This document shows, piece by piece, positions 58,246 through 64,000 of a stretch of DNA of 64,000 bases (its first letter is position 1; each line of letters starts with the position of its first letter). The position numbers were made by a program, and so were the translations under genes. Source of the stretch: Paenibacillus macerans (lineage in GTDB: Bacteria > Bacillota > Bacilli > Paenibacillales > Paenibacillaceae); contig NZ_UGSI01000002.1 in NCBI RefSeq assembly GCF_900454495.1, positions 965,001-1,029,000 of the forward strand. The letters run 5' to 3'. The notes under the pieces were generated by a model. It saw only the letters and a list, made by a program, of their open reading frames with translations. It made no database searches and was not told the origin of the DNA.

Positions 58246-58890
58246 ATGAACCTGCTTTTCATGGGACCTCCCGGAGCGGGAAAAGGAACACAGGCCGAAG
58301 TCATTGTCAATGAATTCGGTATTCCTCACATCTCCACCGGCGATGCGTTCCGCTTGGCCATCAAACAGGGAACGCCCGTAGGGATGAAAGCCAAGGAGTA
58401 TATTGATCAAGGCCTTCTGGTGCCTGATGACGTCACGGTGGGCATCGTCCGCGAGCGCCTGCAGCAGTCCGATTGCGAAAAAGGTTTTTTATTGGACGGC
58501 TTTCCAAGAACCCTTTCGCAAGCGGAATCGCTGGAGGAACTGCTTAAGGAACTGGGACGCAAGCTTGACCACGTTATCGACCTGAAAGTGGACCGGAACA
58601 AGCTGCTGGCGCGGCTGACCGGACGCCGGATTTGCAAATCCTGCGGCGCCACTTATCATGTGATCTTTAATCCTCCCAAGCAGGAGGGTGTCTGCGATAA
58701 ATGCGGCGGCGAGCTGTACCAGCGCTCCGACGATACCGAGGAGAAGGTAGGCACCCGCTTGGACGAATATATCAACAAAACGGCACCGCTTCTGAAGTTT
58801 TATGAAGACAAAGGTTTGCTGCGCCAAGTGGACGGCGAACAGGAAATCGATGCGGTCTCGAAAGAAATCGTATCTTTACTGCGAGGTTAG
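58246..58890 (+). CDS. adk: Adenylate kinase
   Basis: 214 aa from ATG 58246 (ggaggga about 8 bases upstream; the in-frame GTG at 58201 lies in the hairpin region). ATP + AMP to 2 ADP. Seen: P-loop MGPPGAGKGTQ (6-16), LLDGFPRT AMP site, and a zinc-type LID with four cysteines (CKSCGATYH...CDKCG), the Gram-positive form. Confidence 0.98.
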   Translation: MNLLFMGPPGAGKGTQAEVIVNEFGIPHISTGDAFRLAIKQGTPVGMKAKEYIDQGLLVPDDVTVGIVRERLQQSDCEKGFLLDGFPRTLSQAESLEELLKELGRKLDHVIDLKVDRNKLLARLTGRRICKSCGATYHVIFNPPKQEGVCDKCGGELYQRSDDTEEKVGTRLDEYINKTAPLLKFYEDKGLLRQVDGEQEIDAVSKEIVSLLRG

Positions 58891-58895
58891 GTGTA

Positions 58896-59648
58896 ATGAT
58901 CATCTGTAAATCCGAAACGGAACTGGGCTTTATGCGAGAAGCTGGGCGAATCGTAGCGGAAACGCACAGGCTCATGGCGCAATCGATTGAGCCAGGAATT
59001 ACGACGGGGGAACTCGATCAGATCGCCGACAAATTTATTCGCAGTCAGGGCGCCGTGCCGTCTTTCAAGGGTTACAACGGTTTTCCTTACAGCATTTGCG
59101 CTTCGGTCAACGAAGAATTGGTACACGGATTTCCCGGCAAACGCAAATTGAACGAAGGCGATATCATCAGTTTGGATATCGGCGCGGAGTATCGCGGCTA
59201 CCACGGCGACTCGGCGTGGACCTATCCGGTGGGCGAAATTTCGGCGGAAGCCAAGCGGTTGCTTGAAGTGACCGAAGGATCGCTGTACGCGGGCCTGGCG
59301 CTCGTCAAGCCGGATGTCCGTTTGTTCACGATTTCGCATGCGATTCAGCAGCATATCGAGGCTGCGGGTTTTTCCGTCGTTCGGGAATATGTCGGACACG
59401 GCATTGGATCCAAGCTGCACGAAGAACCGCAAATTCCGAACTACGGCATGCCTGACCGGGGGCCGCGGCTCAAACCCGGGATGGTCCTGGCGATCGAACC
59501 GATGGTTAACATGGGGAAAAGGTATGTCAAAACGCTGGATGACAATTGGACGGTCGTTACGGTGGACGGTTCGTTGTGCGCTCATTTCGAGCATACGGTG
59601 GCCGTAACGCCTGACGGTATGGAAATTTTCACAAAGCTGGACGCGTAG
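58896..59648 (+). CDS. map: Methionine aminopeptidase, type I
   Basis: 250 aa, five bases after adk; gaggttaggtg upstream. Removes N-terminal Met. Seen: metal-ligand set in SLDIGAEYRGYHGDSAWT (two Asp), VGHGIGSKLHEEPQIPNYG (His), and AIEPMVN (Glu), with a last Glu in HFEHTVAVT-like AHFEHTVAV. All present. Confidence 0.97.
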   Translation: MIICKSETELGFMREAGRIVAETHRLMAQSIEPGITTGELDQIADKFIRSQGAVPSFKGYNGFPYSICASVNEELVHGFPGKRKLNEGDIISLDIGAEYRGYHGDSAWTYPVGEISAEAKRLLEVTEGSLYAGLALVKPDVRLFTISHAIQQHIEAAGFSVVREYVGHGIGSKLHEEPQIPNYGMPDRGPRLKPGMVLAIEPMVNMGKRYVKTLDDNWTVVTVDGSLCAHFEHTVAVTPDGMEIFTKLDA

Positions 59649-59651
59649 GTG

Positions 59652-59966
59652 ATGAATGTGAAACAACGTTCGGAAGCGCAGCCGGGCCAATTGGTGAAAG
59701 TTCTAAAAGGCAGGGATGCCGGGACGGTGAATGTGATCGTGCAGATCGTGGACGACAGGTTCGTCCTGATCGCGGACGGGGACAAACGCAAGTTTGACCA
59801 GCCGAAACGAAAAAACGTCCAGCATCTTGAGCTACTGCCCACGGTCAGCAGCGAGGTTGTTCATAGTTTGCAGGAGAGCGGCCGGGTTACAAATGCGAAG
59901 CTGCGTCACGCCGTGCTTGTCTATTTGAAATCCGAAAGTTCCGAGGCTGAAGAGAAAGGAGACTGA
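59652..59966 (+). CDS. KOW-domain RNA-binding protein (L14e-like)
   Basis: 104 aa from ATG 59652; GTG 59649 and GTG 59658 are alternative starts since the only binding site, aggtgatg, overlaps the map stop. Seen: N-terminal KOW/L14e fold (GQLVKVLKGRDAGTVNVIVQ; FVLIADGDKRKFDQPKRKN). In Bacillus a small KOW protein occupies the same slot between map and infA; function not established, probably ribosome-related. Confidence 0.85.
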   Translation: MNVKQRSEAQPGQLVKVLKGRDAGTVNVIVQIVDDRFVLIADGDKRKFDQPKRKNVQHLELLPTVSSEVVHSLQESGRVTNAKLRHAVLVYLKSESSEAEEKGD

Positions 59967-59968
59967 CT

Positions 59969-60184
59969 GTGGCTAAAGAAGATGTCATTGAAGTCGAAGG
60001 CACGGTCATTGAACCGCTGCCGAATGCAACATTCAAGGTTGAGCTGGAGAATGGCCATCAAATTCTCGCTCATGTTTCCGGGAAGCTGCGGATGCACTTT
60101 ATCCGTATTTTGACCGGGGACAAAGTGGTTGTCCAACTGTCGCCTTATGATTTGTCAAAAGGCCGGATCACTTACCGTAAATAG
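59969..60184 (+). CDS. infA: Translation initiation factor IF-1
   Basis: 71 aa, GTG start with gaaaggag upstream, two bases after the KOW gene. Seen: AKEDVIEVEGTVIEPLPNAT and GRITYRK end; OB-fold protein of the 30S A site. Full length. Confidence 0.98.
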   Translation: MAKEDVIEVEGTVIEPLPNATFKVELENGHQILAHVSGKLRMHFIRILTGDKVVVQLSPYDLSKGRITYRK

Positions 60185-60211
60185 TTGGCTCTGGCATATG
60201 CCGCTGTTTTG

Positions 60212-60220
60212 TGGTACAAT
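60212..60220 (+). promoter_or_regulatory. Extended -10 promoter candidate before rpmJ
   Basis: TGGTACAAT, an extended -10 (TGn-TACAAT), 28 bases after infA; only a weak -35 (TGGCAT at 60192). It would start transcripts carrying the three-hairpin leader that follows. Confidence 0.5.
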
Positions 60221-60239
60221 ATGCAGGTTGAGTTGTTTC

Positions 60240-60356
60240 AAACCAATGCTGACGAGAAAGTTTTACATCCGTAAAACTTGGTTTATCTTACGAAGAGCGT
60301 TTTGCTGCGCAAAACATGCTCGTGCTTTCGAAGTTAGTTTTACTTAACGTAAAACT
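60240..60356 (+). promoter_or_regulatory. Three-hairpin leader of rpmJ with interchangeable arms
   Basis: Hairpin 1: aagttttac-atcc-gtaaaactt (60258-60279), inside an outer aaacca/tggttt. Hairpin 2: gagc-gttttg-ctgcg-caaaac-at-gctc (60295-60321). Hairpin 3: agttttac-ttaac-gtaaaact (60336-60356), ending four bases before the rpmJ ribosome binding site. Hairpins 1 and 3 have the same arms, so each 5' arm can pair with either 3' arm: alternative folds are possible. Confidence 0.6.
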
Positions 60357-60373
60357 TTTAGGAGGTAATCAAC

Positions 60374-60487
60374 ATGAAGGTAAGACCTTCTGTAAAGCCG
60401 ATTTGCGAAAAATGCAAAGTCATTCGTCGCAAAGGCAATGTCATGGTGATTTGCGAAAATCCGAAACACAAACAAAAACAAGGTTAA
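60374..60487 (+). CDS. rpmJ: 50S ribosomal protein L36
   Basis: 37 aa, read directly: MKVRPSVKPICEKCKVIRR... ending KHKQKQG. aggagg 8-9 bases before ATG. Zinc ligands C11, C14, C27 and a histidine (H32) are visible, the zinc-bound form. Preceded by a structured leader. Confidence 0.97.
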   Translation: MKVRPSVKPICEKCKVIRRKGNVMVICENPKHKQKQG

Positions 60488-60508
60488 TAGAAGGGGGTGT
60501 AGCGTAAA

Positions 60509-60877
60509 ATGGCACGTATTGCTGGTGTGGATTTGCCACGTGATAAACGCGTTGAGATCGCCTTAACTTACATTTTCGGAATCGGTAAAACGACTTCCCA
60601 GAAAATCCTGAAAGAAACAGGCATCAATCCGGACACTCGTGTTCGTGATTTGACGGAAGATGAGGTTAGCAAACTACGCGAAACGATCGACAAAACGGTC
60701 AAGGTGGAAGGCGACCTGCGTCGTGAAATTTCCTTAAATATTAAACGTTTGATCGAAATCGGCTGCTACCGCGGTGTGCGTCACCGTCGCGGCTTGCCGG
60801 TTCGCGGACAACGTACGAAAACGAATGCCCGTACTCGCAAGGGTCCTCGTCGTACGGTAGCGAACAAGAAGAAATAA
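60509..60877 (+). CDS. rpsM: 30S ribosomal protein S13
   Basis: 122 aa; agaagggggtg upstream. Seen: MARIAGVDLPRDKRVEIALT and RGLPVRGQRTKTNARTRKGP. Head-interface protein contacting P-site tRNA. Confidence 0.98.
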   Translation: MARIAGVDLPRDKRVEIALTYIFGIGKTTSQKILKETGINPDTRVRDLTEDEVSKLRETIDKTVKVEGDLRREISLNIKRLIEIGCYRGVRHRRGLPVRGQRTKTNARTRKGPRRTVANKKK

Positions 60878-60896
60878 GAAGGGGGGATAACAGACA

Positions 60897-61292
60897 ATGG
60901 CTAAACCAAAAAAAGTCGTACGCACGAAACGTCGTGACCGGAAAAATATCGAATCTGGTGTGGCACATATCCGCTCCACCTTCAACAATACGATCGTTAC
61001 CATTACGGATCCGCACGGCAACGCGATCTCTTGGGCAAGCTCCGGTAATCTCGGTTTCAAAGGCTCCCGTAAGTCGACGCCGTTTGCCGCGCAAATGGCC
61101 GCGGAATCGGCTGCAAAAGCGGCTATGGAGCATGGCATGAAGACTGTTGAAGTTATGGTCAAAGGTCCTGGCGCCGGCCGTGAAGCCGCTATCCGCTCGC
61201 TGCAAGCGGCAGGTCTTGAAGTAAACATGATTAAAGACGTGACTCCGATTCCTCACAACGGCTGCCGTCCTCCAAAACGCCGCCGCGTTTAA
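60897..61292 (+). CDS. rpsK: 30S ribosomal protein S11
   Basis: 131 aa; aagaaggggg upstream. Seen: SGVAHIRSTFNNTIVTITD and VKGPGAGREAAIRSLQAAGL, ending GCRPPKRRRV. Platform protein. Confidence 0.98.
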   Translation: MAKPKKVVRTKRRDRKNIESGVAHIRSTFNNTIVTITDPHGNAISWASSGNLGFKGSRKSTPFAAQMAAESAAKAAMEHGMKTVEVMVKGPGAGREAAIRSLQAAGLEVNMIKDVTPIPHNGCRPPKRRRV

Positions 61293-61421
61293 TGAAGCCG
61301 TACTGAATGTGGTATAACAACAGCGCCACTTGGTAACAATGGTTGTTTAGGCATACTACATGATCGACTTCAGCAAACAAGGCAGTTTCAAAGGAACGAC
61401 GTTTTGAAGGAGGGGTACTTC

Positions 61422-62366
61422 GTGATAGAAATCGAAAAACCAAAAATTGAGACCGTAGAAGTTAACGAAGAAGGCACCTATGGGAAATTTGTAGTAGAAC
61501 CACTTGAGCGTGGATATGGCACCACACTGGGCAACTCGCTTCGCCGGATTTTGCTATCTTCTTTGCCGGGTGCTGCGGTAACCTCGGTCCAAATCGATGG
61601 AGTTCTGCATGAATTCTCGACCATCCCGGGCGTCATGGAAGACGTTACGGAAATCATCCTGAACCTGAAAGCTCTCTCGCTGAAAATCCACTCCGATGAA
61701 GAGAAAATTCTCGAAATCGATGCGGAAGGCGAAGGCGTGATTACGGCAGGGGATATCCGTGCGGACAGCGACGTGGAAATTTTGAATCCGGATCTGCATA
61801 TCGCAACGATGGAACCGGGTTCGAGACTTCACATGCGCATTTATGCGGGCCGCGGCCGTGGTTATGTTCAGGCAGATCGGAATAAACGAGATGATCAACC
61901 GATTGGTGTCATTCCCGTCGATTCGATCTATACCCCGATTACTCGCGTCAATTATGTGGTGGAGAACACCCGCGTTGGCCAAGTGACCAACTATGACAAG
62001 CTGACGCTTGAAGTGTGGACCGATGGCAGTATCAAACCTGAAGAAGCGGTTAGCCTCGGCGCGAAAATTTTGACCGAGCATCTCTTCCTGTTCGTCGGAT
62101 TGACGGACGAAGCGAAGGACGCTGAAATCATGGTTGAGAAGGAAGAAGACAAGAAAGAAAAAGTGCTTGAAATGACGATTGAAGAGCTTGATCTCTCCGT
62201 TCGTTCCTATAACTGCCTCAAGCGTGCCGGCATTAACACGGTGCAAGAGCTGACGACGAAAACCGAAGAAGATATGATGAAGGTGCGCAACCTTGGCCGC
62301 AAGTCTTTGGAGGAAGTTCAAGAGAAGCTCGAGGAGCTTGGTTTGGGACTACGCACTGAAGAATAA
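61422..62366 (+). CDS. rpoA: RNA polymerase subunit alpha
   Basis: 314 aa from GTG 61422 (aaggagggg 7 bases upstream; the in-frame TTG at 61404 precedes it). Seen: N-terminal dimerisation domain (FVVEPLERGYGTTLGNSLRR) and C-terminal domain LDLSVRSYNCLKRAGINTVQ binding DNA and activators. Typical length. Confidence 0.98.
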   Translation: MIEIEKPKIETVEVNEEGTYGKFVVEPLERGYGTTLGNSLRRILLSSLPGAAVTSVQIDGVLHEFSTIPGVMEDVTEIILNLKALSLKIHSDEEKILEIDAEGEGVITAGDIRADSDVEILNPDLHIATMEPGSRLHMRIYAGRGRGYVQADRNKRDDQPIGVIPVDSIYTPITRVNYVVENTRVGQVTNYDKLTLEVWTDGSIKPEEAVSLGAKILTEHLFLFVGLTDEAKDAEIMVEKEEDKKEKVLEMTIEELDLSVRSYNCLKRAGINTVQELTTKTEEDMMKVRNLGRKSLEEVQEKLEELGLGLRTEE

Positions 62367-62401
62367 GATCACGAATCGTTTTAGCGAAGGAGGGAAAACT
62401 C

Positions 62402-62767
62402 ATGGCATACCAAAAATTGGGCCGCGATTCCAGCGCACGTAAAGCTTTGTTCCGTGACCTGGTAACGGACCTGTTCTTGTACGAGCGCATCCAAACGACG
62501 GAGGCGAAAGCGAAAGAAGTCCGTTCGATCGCTGAAAAGCTGATCACCAAAGCTAAACGCGGAGATTTGCACGCCCGTCGTCAAGTGGCGGCTTACGTTC
62601 GCCGCGAATCGATCGACGGTGAGCAGGACGCAATCCAAAAACTGTTCACTGAACTGGCGACTCGTTACTCCGGGCGTCCGGGCGGATATACCCGTATCTT
62701 GAAATTGGGACCCCGCCGCGGCGACTCTGCTCCTATGGTTTATCTGGAACTGGTAGACCGGGCTTAA
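62402..62767 (+). CDS. rplQ: 50S ribosomal protein L17
   Basis: 121 aa; aaggaggg 8 bases before ATG. Seen: KLGRDSSARKALFRDLVTDL and GPRRGDSAPMVYLELVD. Last gene of the super-operon, followed by a terminator. Confidence 0.98.
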   Translation: MAYQKLGRDSSARKALFRDLVTDLFLYERIQTTEAKAKEVRSIAEKLITKAKRGDLHARRQVAAYVRRESIDGEQDAIQKLFTELATRYSGRPGGYTRILKLGPRRGDSAPMVYLELVDRA

Positions 62768-62797
62768 TTCACGGGGATCTCCCCAACCAAAGCGTGT

Positions 62798-62847
62798 AAA
62801 ACTCTCTGTCGGCTCGCCATATGGCTAAGCTTTCGGAGAGTTTTTTT
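62798..62847 (+). terminator. Terminator of the S10-spc-alpha operon
   Basis: aaactctc / gagagttt outer stem with a long, partly paired loop, followed by seven T residues. Confidence 0.8.
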
Positions 62848-62890
62848 CTGTGAGTCTGCATAAGCTGAGCTTGAGACAGGGAGGAAAATA

Positions 62891-63022
62891 GGCAAGAGGC
62901 TGAAATGATTCTGAAGAAGCGGAGCGTTCGCCTTTGTGAGCGGATTTCTACCATGTTTGAATTTACTAAATCAAAGAAATCCGCGAACAGCAGCGATCGT
63001 AAGAACATTTCACACGTCTGCC
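62891..63022. repeat. Large imperfect palindrome between rplQ and truA
   Basis: Nested inverted repeats: outer ggcaaga / tctgcc, gaaatgattct (62902-62912) / agaacatttc (63002-63011), and inner perfect gcggatttct / agaaatccgc (about 62940-62983) around a 25-base loop. No coding capacity. It occupies the place where ecfA1-ecfA2-ecfT lie in Bacillus. Confidence 0.6.
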
Positions 63023-63087
63023 TCCATCCGACCAGCCATTAATTCAACATATGTAGACCACTCAGCGACTCAGGAAGGAAGGAACCG

Positions 63088-63873
63088 ATGCGTAATTTGC
63101 TGATGACCGTCAGTTACGACGGCACGAACTATTACGGTTTTCAAACCCAGCCAGGCGGCAACACCGTGCAGGACCATTTGGAAGCGGCGATCTTCGGGCT
63201 CACCGGGGAGCGGGTGAAAATCCACGGCTCCGGACGCACGGATGCCGGCGTACACGCCCGCCAGCAGCCGTTTAATTTCCCGACGGCGGCGAAGATTCCG
63301 GTGGAACGCTGGTGCCTGGCGCTGAACAGCCGTCTTCCTTCCGATATCCGGGTGACTTCGGCCAGAGAGGTGCCGCTATCCTTTCATTCCAGACGGTCGG
63401 CCAAACGCAAAACATATCGCTATACGATCAACGGGAACCGTTTTCCCGACGTGTTTCAACGAAACTACCAGCTGCACCATTACGGCCGGCTCGATATTGA
63501 GGCGATGCGCTTAGGGCTGGCCTTTTTGGTCGGTACGCATGATTACACCTCCTTCGCCTCGCGCCATTCCACGCAACCCAGTCATGTTCGCACGATTTAT
63601 GATGCCCGGCTGGAAACGGAGACATCGCCGGATGCTTCCGGCAGTGATGGGCAGGGCGTTATTCACTTGTATTTTACCGGCAACGGCTTTTTGCAGCACA
63701 TGGTTCGCATCATTGTAGGCACGATGCTGGAGATCGGAGAGGGCAAGCGTAAGCCGGAGGACATTCCGCTCATTCTCGAAGCGCGCAACCGCGAGGCAGC
63801 CGGCCCCACGGCCGAAAGCAAAGGCTTGATGCTGTGGAGCGTCGAATACGACGAAACAGCCCTTCGGTTGTGA
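63088..63873 (+). CDS. truA: tRNA pseudouridine synthase A
   Basis: 261 aa; aaggaagg upstream of ATG. Modifies U38-U40 of tRNA anticodon stem. Seen: SYDGTNYYGFQTQPGGNTVQ, the catalytic GSGRTDAGVHA with D52, and HMVRIIVGTMLEIGEGK. Normally in the rplQ-ecf-truA-rplM-rpsI string; here no rplM directly follows (next start at 63945 is a different protein). Confidence 0.97.
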   Translation: MRNLLMTVSYDGTNYYGFQTQPGGNTVQDHLEAAIFGLTGERVKIHGSGRTDAGVHARQQPFNFPTAAKIPVERWCLALNSRLPSDIRVTSAREVPLSFHSRRSAKRKTYRYTINGNRFPDVFQRNYQLHHYGRLDIEAMRLGLAFLVGTHDYTSFASRHSTQPSHVRTIYDARLETETSPDASGSDGQGVIHLYFTGNGFLQHMVRIIVGTMLEIGEGKRKPEDIPLILEARNREAAGPTAESKGLMLWSVEYDETALRL

Positions 63874-63944
63874 AACCCCGGACGGACTCATACGTAACAT
63901 ATTTAAAAATGTGATTATTGGCATAGCCCAAGGAGGTTTTTTGC

Positions 63945-64000
63945 ATGAAATGTCCGGTATGTAATGATGTGCGCATGAGAGAAGTGGAGAAGGATGGCGT
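63945..64000 (+). CDS. Zinc-ribbon (TFIIB-like) protein, 5' end only
   Basis: Truncated by the window: MKCPVCNDVRMREVEKDG with a CPVC knuckle at residues 3-6. aaggaggt 9-10 bases before ATG. Resembles the N-terminus of small zf-TFIIB-domain proteins; the pattern is not that of NrdR. Only 18 codons are visible, so the call is tentative. Confidence 0.6.
   Translation, partial: MKCPVCNDVRMREVEKDG

Noticed and set aside
63945..64000. NrdR as identity of the last partial gene
   Set aside because: NrdR begins with a CPFC/CPYC knuckle followed by a different pattern with conserved Ser/Arg; the visible MKCPVCNDVRMREVEKDG fits zinc-ribbon TFIIB-like small proteins better, though only 18 codons are visible.

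Overview
The window is chromosomal DNA of a low-GC-phylum Gram-positive bacterium and almost certainly a member of the Paenibacillaceae (Paenibacillus-like). The gene order is the Bacillus-type replication-origin-proximal block: rrn - ctsR-mcsA-mcsB-clpC - radA-disA - yacL-ispD-ispF - gltX - cysE-cysS-mrnC-rlmB-rae1-sigH - rpmG-secE-nusG - rplKAJL - rsmC-like - rpoBC - rplGB-rpsL-rpsG-fusA-tuf - S10/spc/alpha operons - truA. The moderately high GC, a pssA gene after disA and several families of short palindromic intergenic repeats also fit Paenibacillus. The species cannot be named from this sequence alone.

Layout. 1-2180: 3' part of a 23S rRNA gene, a spacer with two tandem hairpins, 5S rRNA and a terminator; no tRNA genes follow. 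2756-10975: CtsR-regulated protein quality control operon, then DNA repair/c-di-AMP (radA, disA) and phosphatidylserine synthase. 11313-16276: a small reverse-strand gene, PIN/TRAM protein YacL, two MEP-pathway genes and gltX. 16400-21899: a tRNA(Cys)-type T-box leader with an unusually long linker, the cysE-cysS-mrnC-rlmB-rae1 group and sigH. 22117-30684 and on to 39748: transcription and translation core genes with L1-binding mimics, an L10 leader attenuator and a long rpoB leader. The rpsL-rpsG gap of the str operon is filled by a cluster of structured repeats.

39749-47106 is the one accessory segment: a six-gene carbohydrate-type ABC import cluster without its own ATPase, with a DUF4127 protein, an RpiR/MurR-type regulator and an FAD-dependent oxidoreductase, lodged between tuf and the S10 promoter. 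It ends in a terminator and a third full copy of the structured repeat. 47299-62847 is the S10-spc-alpha ribosomal super-operon (rpsJ to rplQ), with secY, adk, map, a KOW protein, infA and rpoA embedded. truA follows a large imperfect palindrome; the ecfA1-ecfA2-ecfT genes that sit between rplQ and truA in Bacillus are absent here. The window ends in the first codons of a zinc-ribbon protein.

Most protein genes are textbook housekeeping genes. The novelty lies in the island at 39.8-47.0 kb, the repeat families (at least four), and RNA structures in leaders, notably an array of three hairpins with exchangeable arms before rpmJ. Function statements rest on recognition of protein motifs and gene order; no database search was run.
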